Positions 55,686 through 64,000 of a stretch of 64,000 nucleotides of DNA are shown in pieces; the stretch's first letter is position 1; each line of letters starts with the position of its first letter. The stretch lies in contig NC_080548.1 in NCBI RefSeq assembly GCF_028640845.1, forward strand, positions 15,222,814 through 15,286,813, in the 5' to 3' direction. The translations under genes and the position numbers were made by a program. This DNA is from Ahaetulla prasina (lineage: Eukaryota; Chordata; Lepidosauria; Squamata; Colubridae). The notes under the pieces are model-generated. The model searched no databases and had not been told where the DNA came from. It saw only the letters and a list, made by a program, of their open reading frames with translations.

Positions 55686-55693
55686 GTTTTGAT

Positions 55694-56100
55694 AGAAACT
55701 CTGTATATATCTGAACCTCCTTTTGAAGGGAGAGGAGTTATAGAAAGGTTGAAATTTACCCCAGATTCAGCTTCTTTAAATGAAGCTGCTGTAGGAAATA
55801 GTTTCTTTATGTAATATAGATGGTATATGTGCCACTTCAGAAGGCACGATGAAGGAAAAAGATGCAAAATTAAGCAAAACGGAGGGAAGAGAACTGCCAG
55901 GAGCAAGCAAGCAACCAGAACCACTTGCGAATAGAAGCTTTTATGGCTAGGCTGCTATGTTACAAGAATCTCGCCAGACTTACTGCATTCCCTTGGGAAC
56001 GGTCAGACTTCAAGGATTCTGTGGGAGGTCAGACTTCTGCTGCTTTTTGCACCACAAGGATTCTAAACTAGGCCCTCTCTTAACACCACTCTCCAGTCTA
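55694..56100. other. CNNM intron 2, unassigned
   Basis: No recognised repeat or exon. Confidence 0.4.
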
Positions 56101-56104
56101 GCTA

Positions 56105-56375
56105 GAATTCTTGATGAATGTATTTTTTATATACACTGAGACCGTATGCACCAAGACAAATTCCTTGTGTGTCCAATCACACTTGGCCAATAAAAAAATT
56201 CAATTCAATTCAATTCAATTCAATTCTATTCTATGCTATGCTATGCTATGCTATGCTATGCTATGCTATGCTATGCTATGCTATGCTATGCTATTCAATG
56301 TTATACTATTCAATGCTATTCTGTTCTGTTCTATTCTATTCTATTCTATTCTATTCTATTCTATTCTATTCTATC
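56105..56375 (+). mobile_element. LINE 3' end with long pentanucleotide tail
   Basis: 'cacactgagaccgtatgc'-like text then 'gtgtccaatcacacttggcc' and AATAAAAAAATTC, followed by the array at 56197-56375. Confidence 0.85.
56197..56375 (+). repeat. Pentanucleotide array ATTCA / TATGC / TATTC
   Basis: Blocks of TTCAA, then about 13 CTATG units, then mixed, then CTATT units. The unit sequence switches as blocks, which fits replication slippage spreading of variants. Confidence 0.95.
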
Positions 56376-56736
56376 TTCTTGAAATTGAACACTATCAAGA
56401 ATGGGGATAGGATGCAAAGGGGTGGGAAATATCTGGGTTTCTCCTCCTGTCCACATGAAGCGTTATCATCTGTAAATAACTCTCATTCCTTTCCATAGGC
56501 TCCTGGGTTCACATCAAGACATTCTATAAAAATAATATTTGTGACTGCAGAATGCAGTTCCCTGCATTTCCTATTTTAATGCATTTATATCTCACTTTTT
56601 CTTTTAGATTCTTGTTTGGCCGTATGTTTTCTCTTTTCAATCCTTACATCTTTAAAACATCTTCTCGCTTTTTATAATTTTTAAAATATTTTTTTCTGTG
56701 ATGTATTCTCTACCTCCCCTCTGCCCCCTTATAGCA

Positions 56737-56965
56737 CTAGCAATAGCACTTATATACTGCTTCATAGTGCTTTTACAGCCCTCCCTGAGCAGTTTACAGA
56801 GTCAATCTATTGCCTCCAACAATCTGGGTCCTCATTTTACTCAACTCAGAAGGATGGGAGGCTGGGTCAACCTGGAGCCTGTTGAGATTTGAACTGCCAA
56901 ATTGCAGGCAGCTGGCAGTCGGCAGAAGTAGAGTGCAGTACCACTGTGCCACCTCGGCTCTTATA
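56737..56965 (-). mobile_element. tRNA-derived SINE, second subfamily
   Basis: Minus-strand copy with 'agcactagcaatagcactta' and 'cagtaccactgtgccacctc' ends. Confidence 0.82.
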
Positions 56966-56982
56966 CTGGTCTATGACTATAA

Positions 56983-57080
56983 TAGAATAGAAGAATAGAA
57001 TAGAATAGAATTTTATTGGCCAAGTGTGATTGGACACACAAGGAATTTGTCTTGGTGCATATGCTCTCATATGCACCAAT
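56983..57080 (-). mobile_element. Short LINE 3' end with AATAG tail
   Basis: (GAATA)n then 'attggccaagtgtgattgga' and 'ggaatttgtcttggtgcat'. Confidence 0.83.
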
Positions 57081-57307
57081 AAAGATTTGACTTGATGGGA
57101 TCTGAAGCTGGTGGATTAGGCTGAGAGAGCAGCTGGCCCAAAGTCACCCATGGTTGAGTGGAGATTTGAATCCGGTTCACTCCATTTCAAGTCCATCTCC
57201 TTGACAACATCCATCCTGGTGGTGCTCAGTGAAACAGAGGGAGTGGCTAGCATGGCTGTCCAGCATGAATGTGTAGGTGACCTTTTCTTTGCTTTTCACC
57301 TTTGCAG

Positions 57308-57436
57308 TTGACAATCGATCTAAAAGAAAAGTCACAGGGCTAAGGAAGTGGGATTTCTCTGCTTTCAGGGATTATGAAGTCGAAACAAAGATCTCCAAGC
57401 AGCTACTCTTGGCTGCCCATCGCTTCCTCTCCACAG
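57308..57436 (+). CDS. CNNM-family gene, exon 3
   Basis: Acceptor CTTTGCAG|TTGAC. The split codon gives Val, so the junction reads ESDIYVDNRSKRKV, matching the family's DNR motif after the CBS pair. It continues with KWDFSAFRD and KISKQLLLAAHRFLST, the linker into the C-terminal cyclic-nucleotide-binding-like domain. Donor CACAG|GTAGG. 129 nt. Confidence 0.93.
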
Positions 57437-57591
57437 GTAGGATGTCAGGCACAAGCCCAAAGCTGACACATCAAACCCAATCGAGTCTAATCCTCTATTT
57501 GTGTAACCCAGATGGACAGAATCTTGCCGAACTAAAGTTATAACCTTCTTACCTACTTGATGTATCCTCAGAACATCTAGGGCATTTTACG

Positions 57592-57892
57592 CAGGGGTGC
57601 TATTCAGTAGGTTCTGACCGATTCTGGAGAAACGGTAGCGGAAATTTTGAATAGTTTGGAGAACCGGCAAGTACCACCTCTGGCTGGCCCCAGAGTGGGG
57701 GTGGGAATGGAAATTTTGCAATATCCTTCCCCCTGGAGTGGGGTGGGAATGTGGATTTTGCAATATCCTTCCCCCAGGAGTGGGGAGGGAATGTGGATTT
57801 TGCAGTATCCTTCCCCTGCTACGCCCACCAAGCCTTGCCCACCAAGCCTCTCCCGCAGAACTAGTAGTAAAAAAATTTGAATTCCATCACTG
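57592..57892. mobile_element. hAT-type MITE in CNNM intron 3, perfect 8-bp TSD
   Basis: Starts CAGGGGTGCTATTCAG and ends TTGAATTCCATCACTG. The duplication ATTTTACG (57584-57591 and 57893-57900) is perfect. Confidence 0.93.
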
Positions 57893-57929
57893 ATTTTACG
57901 GCCCCCGGGCCACTTCCGGTCCTTTGAAT

Positions 57930-58045
57930 TTTTTTTAAAAATTTTATTTTGTCACAACAGTATATATAAGCATAAGCATGAAACAACTATACAACATATA
58001 AGCGTATATATAATAACATATAAGCATATATATAATTTCCTTGCC
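57930..58045 (-). mobile_element. LINE 3'UTR fragment
   Basis: 'attttattttgtcacaacag' followed by ATATA-rich text, the complement of the 38500-38610 tail. Confidence 0.6.
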
Positions 58046-58249
58046 CGGCCTGTGTAAGATCAATCAGACATTAGAAATCAAAAGTAAATTGGTGTATGCC
58101 ATTCACACAATGCAGCTGCATTGCTTTTACTTTTGAAAGTGACTGTAATTTCTGCCCCCCAATTTACCTATCTGCATGCATGTATGCCTATCCACTTTGA
58201 CAGTAACACCTTGGTCCGATTGGTTTGGTCCTCCGTAACAACTGTCACC

Positions 58250-58400
58250 GGCTCAAGGTTGACTCAGCCTTCCATCCTTCCGAGGTCAGTAAGATGAGGA
58301 CCCAGATTGTTGTTGGGGGCAACATGCTGACTCTGTAAACTACTTAGAGAGGGCTATAAAAGGACTACGAGGCGGTATATAAGTCTAAGTGCTATTGCTA
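58250..58400 (+). mobile_element. tRNA-derived SINE, 5' truncated
   Basis: 'ggttgactcagccttccatc' through 'gtatataagtctaagtgcta'. Confidence 0.75.
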
Positions 58401-58449
58401 TCTGAATTGGCAGGAAGACTTTATTGTTTCAGCAGCTGAAATAAAGTGT

Positions 58450-58740
58450 TTTATTTCAACACTGGAGATTTTTTAAGAAGAGACTGGATAGCCATCGATC
58501 AGAAATAGCATAGGACTAGGGGTGAAATTCACTTACCGTCGCTACCAGTCCGCAAATGTGCAGAGGGTCAAAAACAGGACGTGATGATGTCTAGGAGGGT
58601 GGGCGGAGCCTTCCGCCACCGCCGCTACCGGTTCCCCAAACCGGATAGAATTGGCTGAATTTCTCCATTGCATAGGACTCCTATGAGAACAGGGGGTTGG
58701 ATTAGATGACCTCCAAGGTCCCTTCCAACTCTGTTACTAT
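58450..58740 (+). mobile_element. CR1/L3-type LINE 3' end split by a hAT-type MITE
   Basis: 'ttaagaagagactggatagcc' and, after the insertion, 'ggttggattagatgacctcc' are the typical CR1-type end. Confidence 0.85.
58517..58670. mobile_element. hAT-type MITE nested in CR1, perfect 8-bp TSD
   Basis: Starts TAGGGGTGAAATTCA and ends TGAATTTCTCCATTG. The duplication CATAGGAC (58509-58516 and 58671-58678) is perfect. Both terminal bases have mutated from CAG. Confidence 0.9.
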
Positions 58741-58750
58741 TACTGTCTAG

Positions 58751-59564
<814 letters not shown>

Positions 59565-59673
59565 ACCTGCACGGTTCAGGAAAAGTGCTGTGACATGCCA
59601 GGTGAAGCCCAGTTTAATTCTTCACCACCAGGACATAAAGAGTTTTCCAACTATAACCTTTTCTCTGTTCCAG

Positions 59674-59773
59674 GGGAAGGTGGAGGTAGAAGCATGTAAA
59701 GAAAACATGAAGTTTGAGAATGGACCCTTCTCCTACTATGGGTTCATGGCTCTTGGGCCATCTACCCCAGCAG
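59674..59773 (+). CDS. CNNM-family gene, exon 5 (partial gene, continues right)
   Basis: Acceptor TTCCAG|GGGAAG. It encodes GKVEVEACKENMKFENGPFS then YYGFMAL, the conserved CNNM CNBH core, and PSTPA before the donor GCAG|GTAATT. The last residues before the donor have no known equivalent I can place. No later exon is recognisable up to 64000, so the remaining C-terminal part (mammalian CNNM4 has roughly another hundred residues) must lie further right. Confidence 0.92.
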
Positions 59774-60285
59774 GTAATTTGCCACTCGGCGCTCTTTGCT
59801 CATCAAGACGCATTTATTCATTTGTGCAGGACTGGCTTAGATTTTAAATTTAGATTTTAAATTTATAGATTTTTAAATTCACAGGGGTTTAAATTTGGTT
59901 TTAAGATTTATATTTATATTTTTAATATTTGGCATTAGAATAAGTTTTTTAATAGTTATTTTAATTGTATATAAATGTTTTATGTGCCTGTGAACCGTCC
60001 TGAGTCCTTCGGGAGATAGGGCGGTATACAAATTTGAATAAATAAATAAATAAATAAATCTGTGTGCTTTGTCTAATGCAGATGTGTCCCACCCTGGCAA
60101 CTTTAAGGCTTATGGGCTTCAACTCACAATCTTTCCGCTTTCTAGCTTGGTATCTTAACCACAAACTGGCTCTTCTCTCATTAGACCAAACTCTCTTTTG
60201 AGTTGGTTTGGTTAGACCAGGGGTCTGCAAACTTGGCTCTTTTAAGACTTGTGGACTTCAACTCCCAGAGTTACTCAGCCAGCTT
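59774..60285. other. CNNM intron 5, CR1-like tail and MITE scraps
   Basis: 'gtgaaccgtcctgagtccttc' with 'gcggtatacaaatttgaata' (about 59990-60055) is a LINE/SINE-like tail. 60225-60285 carries a decayed palindromic MITE ('gacttgtggacttcaactcc'). Confidence 0.55.
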
Positions 60286-60289
60286 TGCT

Positions 60290-60415
60290 GCATGATTCAC
60301 TTAACAACTGTGGACAAAAATTGTAAACTGGGGCATGACTCACTTAACAACTGCCTTGCTTAACAAGAGAAATTCTGGTCCCAATTTGGTTGTAAATTGA
60401 TGACAATCTGCAGAG
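60290..60415. mobile_element. Mariner-type MITE fragment
   Basis: 'gattcacttaacaactgtgg' and 'gtccaatttggttgtaaatt'-like blocks, one end only. Confidence 0.7.
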
Positions 60416-60719
60416 ATGGGATTGACTTTACCTTCCCTACCGGTTTGCAAATGTGAGCACGCGCTCACCTTTTAAATTTGTATTTTTTTTTTTTAAAAAA
60501 AGATCTCTATAGCATGAGATTTGAAGCTCCATCCAAATTATAAGGTTTAATTGCTCCCCTTGGCCTAAGAGTCTATTGGTATCATATCATAACTTTGATG
60601 TAATTTAAGATTTTTTGCTGACTGATCAATGACACTAGTAAGTCTAATGCTATCTAGCGCCATCTGCTGGTTTGAATCGTAGCACCGTTTGCATATTAAT
60701 CCTCTGCCTTTAAAAAGGG

Positions 60720-60870
60720 AATAACAATCATAGAATCCTAGGGCTGGAAGTTTTGGAGGTCTTCTAGTCTAACTTCCTGCCTAAGACAGGAGATCTTATT
60801 TCATCTCAGACCAACGGCTGTCCAATCTTTTCTGGAAAAATGCTAGGCAAAGGCAGCGTTTTCACAACCC
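60720..60870 (-). mobile_element. CR1/L3-type LINE 3' fragment
   Basis: 'ctagggctggaagttttgga' and 'gtccaatcttttctggaaa' match the CR1-type end in antisense. Confidence 0.7.
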
Positions 60871-60964
60871 TCTTATGCTAGTGATTGAATTAACTCATGT
60901 TTAATTAATCATGTTTAATTTCATGTAACTTTGTTGCTGGCAATCCTTATGATCATCAATTGTG

Positions 60965-61100
60965 TTGTAAATGTTGTACATTGATGAACGTATCTTTTCT
61001 TTTATATACACTGAGAGCATATGCACCAAGACAAATTCCTTGTGTGTCCAATCACACTTGGCCAATAAAAAATTCTATTCTATTCTGTTCTATTCTATTT
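60965..61100 (+). mobile_element. LINE 3' end with ATTCT tail
   Basis: 'gtgtgtccaatcacacttgg' then AATAAAAAATTC and CTATT units. Confidence 0.85.
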
Positions 61101-61112
61101 ACACAATGCATC

Positions 61113-61960
61113 GAGTTGTTGGAAGGAAAATCCATCTGGTTCAGTTCCAAGCTGGGAGAAAGACACTGGAAACAACATGGAGGCTGATTGGAAAGAAAGA
61201 TTTATTGATGAACACAACCACCAGGGTTTGTGGTTCTGGTGCAGCTGATAAAATGGAGTTTAGAGTGGGTGGATTTTTATACCTTCTGGATTCCTATGCA
61301 GGTCATGTAGGGGTCATAGCTGGCTCTATAGGCAAAAGAGGAAATGCAGATCCTAGGTGTTTGTTGAGCTAATTTTGTCGACCTCGTTTGTTGCTTACCT
61401 GAATTTCTGTCTTGACCCAGTCCAGAGGTCGTATTCAGCAGGTTCTGACCAGTTCTGGAGAACCGTTAGTGGAAATTTTGAGTAGTTTGGAGAACCGGGA
61501 AATACCTCCTCTGACTGGCTCCGCCCCCATCTATTCTCTGCCTCCCGAGTCCCAGCTGATCAGAAGGAAATGGGGATTTTGCAGTAACCTTCCCCTGCAG
61601 TGGAGCGGGAATGGAGATTTTACAGTATCCTTTCCCTGCCACGCCCACCAAGACACACCCACAGAACTGGTAGTAAAAATTTTTGAAACCCACCACTGAC
61701 TCAGTCTTTCTGAATGGATTACTAAATCTGCATTTCTAAAAGCTAGCCTCTTCAGTTTCTGCTTGGGGCAGGGAACCTGGGGCTGCTTCTGCCTCTCTTA
61801 AAATATTTCCCTTTTTTTCTTTAGGGGAAATATTCTATCCTGCCTTTTTAATATTTCCCAAAATATTTCATTCTTCTAGGAAGGGGTGGGGGGCTTCCTA
61901 CAGTATCATCATCAAAAGATGCAGGTTGGATTTTATTCAGCATGCGAAACCCCTCCAAAA
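61113..61960 (-). mobile_element. LTR-like repeat copy 1, carrying a hAT-type MITE
   Basis: 'gttggaaggaaaatccatct' through 'aggtgtttgttgagc' is repeated at 63270-63600. After the MITE (61423-61698) the copy may go on to about 61960, since 'tggggctgcttctgcctctc' and the AATATTC-rich end also recur at 63920-64000. AATAAA on the minus strand near 61205 suits an LTR read right to left. No clear TSD was found. Confidence 0.55.
61423..61698. mobile_element. hAT-type MITE nested in LTR-like repeat
   Basis: Starts CAGAGGTCGTATTCAG and ends TGAAACCCACCACTG. ACCCAGTC and ACTCAGTC flank it (7/8). Confidence 0.88.
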
Positions 61961-62104
61961 ATAACCTGGATGAACCTTAAGCAAGTATCTGGTCAATTGG
62001 AACCAATTAACATGGTTGCAAAAACAGCTGTGAGCTTAAATGTCAATCTGTTGTGCAAATGCAGCCTCTGGGTTTGTAACTGAGTTTTAACAACCAAAGT
62101 AAAA

Positions 62105-62785
62105 CTAGAATAGAATTTTTTATTGGCCAAGTGTGATTGGACACACAAGGGATTTGTTTTGGTGCATAAGCTGTCAGTGTACATAAAAGAAAAGATACGT
62201 TCATCAAGAATCATAAAGTACAACACTTACTGATAGTCATAGGGTACAAATAAGCAATCGGGAAACAATATCAACATAAATCATAAGGATGCAAGCAACA
62301 AACTTACAGTCATACAGTCATAAGTGGAAGGAGATGAGTAATGGGGAATGATGAGAAGATTAATAGAAGTGCAGATTTAAAAAATAGTTTGACAGTGTTG
62401 AGGGAATTATTTGTTTAGCAGTGTGATGGCATTTGGGAAAAAACTGTCCTTGTATCTAGTTGTTCTGGTGTGCAGTGCTCTATAGTGTCGTTTTGAGGGT
62501 AGGAGTTGAAATAGTTTATGTCCAGGATGTGAGGGGTCTATAAATATTTTCACAGCCCTCTTTTTGACTTGTGCAGTATACAGGTCCTCAATGGAAGGCA
62601 GGTTGGTAGCCATTGTTTTTTCTGCAGTTCTAATTATCCTCTGAAGTCTGTGTCTGTCTTGTTGGACAAGAAGTGTTGCACGTTTTACTTTGTCTTCTTC
62701 ATGAAAGCCACCTTGAAATATAGCTAAGGGGGAAAAGGGCGAACTTGTGGCAGCTAGAAAATCTGGCTGCCCCTGCATTTGCTCA
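62105..62785 (-). mobile_element. LINE 3' end with ORF2 C-terminus
   Basis: The minus-strand frame 62778-62407 ends with RHRLQRIIRTAEKTMATNLP, DPSHPGHKLFQLLPS and YRALHTRTTRYKDSFFPNAI, the standard non-LTR ORF2 C-terminus. The 3'UTR runs to a short AGAAT tail at 62105. 5' truncated. Confidence 0.9.
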
Positions 62786-62984
62786 AAGAGGCTATGATTT
62801 AGTTAATTATTACATTTATTTACTGCCCATCTCATTTCAAAGCGACTCTCTGTGGCTCCGGGTGATTCAAGAGTGTTTATCCATGGCAGAGCTGGAGAAG
62901 CTCTTCCTGAAACCCTGAGGAGACCAACTACTCAATGACTGCATTCACCACCCTGCTCAGTCCCCAAATGGTTGTTCTGTTTTT

Positions 62985-63252
62985 TTTGTTTTTTTTTTAC
63001 ATTTATATCCCGCCCTTCTCCGAAGACTCAGGGCGGCTTACATTGTGTAAGGCAATAGTCTCATTCTATTTGTATATTTATATACAAAGTCAACTTATTG
63101 CCCCCAACAATCTGGGTCCTCATTTTACCTACCTTATAAAGGATGGAAGGCTGAGTCAACCTTGGGCCTGGTGGGACTAGAACCTGCAGTAATTGCAGGC
63201 AGCTGTGTTTAATAACAGGCTATCTTACAGCCTGAGCCACACCGCGGCCCTT
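62985..63252 (-). mobile_element. tRNA-derived SINE
   Basis: Tail 'atatcccgcccttctccgaa' at the left, tRNA-like head 'cctgagccacaccgcggcc' at the right. Confidence 0.87.
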
Positions 63253-63269
63253 TTTTAACGTGTTGTGTG

Positions 63270-64000
63270 AATCCAGTTGTAGGAAGCAATATCCATCTGG
63301 TTCAGTTCCAAGCTGGGAGAAAGACCCTGGAAAGATGGAGGCTGACTGGAAAAACGGTTTATTGATGAAGCAGAACCACATTGGGTTTGTGGTTCTGGGC
63401 AGCTGACAAAACGGAGTTGAGAGTGGAGGGTTTTTTTAATACCTTCTCTTGGGCTTTGCACTTGAGCTTCCTGTTCCTGTGCAAGAACATGTATTTGATT
63501 GGTTTTTGTCAGATTCCTATGGGGTCATGTAGGGGTTGTGTAGGGGTCATAGCTGGCTCTCTAGGCCAAAGAGGAAATGCAAATCCTAGGTGTTTGTCTG
63601 AGTTCCCAAGTTTGATTGAAGTTTGGACTGCTCTGAGATGATGCAATGAAGGGACTTGTGTTCTGAAAAGGTGTTGGGCAATTCCTATTGTGGCTTAATG
63701 GCTTTGTCCTGTGTTGGATCTTGAGTGAGGGCTAATCCTACCATTCTGCCTTTGTTCAGACTTTGGTATAGGGAGTATCAAAATATTCTGTTTTGAATGG
63801 ATTTCTGTCTGCAGTATTTGCTTTGCCTATGAACAGAGCTATCTAGATACTCATTTTTCTCTTCCAATAAGCTCTTCAAGTGCTGGCATCTGCTGTGGGC
63901 TATTAAGGAAAGTGGGGGCTGCTTCCTGCCTCTAAAAAAACATGTTTCTCCATTTCTCTTTTAGGAAATAAAATATTCTGCCTTTTTAAAAAAAATATTC
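63270..64000 (-). mobile_element. LTR-like repeat copy 2, cut by window end
   Basis: 'ccatctggttcagttccaag', 'gaggctgactggaaaaacgg' and 'gtcatagctggctctctagg' are shared with copy 1. This copy is longer, with extra sequence from 63470 to 63900. Confidence 0.55.

Overview
This is a vertebrate nuclear genomic window, most likely from a squamate reptile and probably a snake. The reasons are three: genes with split, GT-AG-bounded coding exons; a very dense load of squamate-type repeats (Sauria-type SINEs, tRNA-derived SINEs, CR1/L3-type and L1 LINEs, Penelope-like elements, hAT and Tc1/mariner MITEs); and long GATA and AATAG/ATTCT simple repeats of the kind known from snakes. There is no prokaryotic or organellar signal.

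Three protein-coding loci are supported. (1) KDF1 (keratinocyte differentiation factor 1) is on the minus strand: its large first coding exon is at 6143-7235 and the next exon at 394-474. The last exon lies left of the window. The CpG-rich island around 16.7-17.9 kb is the best candidate for its promoter and non-coding first exon. (2) TRNP1 (TMF1-regulated nuclear protein 1) is on the plus strand at 42396-43001, an intronless coding region inside a CpG island with a TATA box about 290 bp upstream of the ATG. (3) A CNNM-family (cyclin-M, Mg2+ transporter/ancient conserved domain protein) gene is on the plus strand, with five coding exons: 50055-51411, 54528-54659, 57308-57436, 58845-59014 and 59674-59773. 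It runs off the right edge. The KDF1-TRNP1 neighbourhood matches human 1p36.11, but I know of no CNNM gene at that mammalian locus, so this gene is the most interesting coding feature.

The rest is mostly transposable elements, and many can be delimited exactly by target-site duplications (TSDs). Six solo LTRs of three families have perfect 5-bp TSDs: 972-1493, 37561-37996, 39445-40056, 48950-49498, 51501-52056 and 54915-55492. About 25 hAT-type non-autonomous elements have TIRs near CAGKGGTG and 8-bp TSDs, several of them perfect. Three L1 3' ends are bounded by 14-17 bp TSDs. There are also mariner MITEs with TA ends, a Penelope-like element with a GIY-YIG endonuclease fragment and a hammerhead-like core, and several two- and three-deep nested insertions that give a relative order of activity.

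Region by region: 1-7.3 kb is KDF1 with repeats in its intron. 7.3-16.6 kb is repeats and unrecognised DNA between KDF1 coding sequence and the CpG island. 16.7-17.9 kb is the CpG island. 18-41.6 kb is a repeat-dense intergenic region. 41.9-43.3 kb is the TRNP1 promoter and coding region. 43.3-49.9 kb is its 3' side with simple repeats and SINEs. 50-64 kb is the CNNM gene, with introns loaded with LTR, hAT, CR1 and SINE copies.
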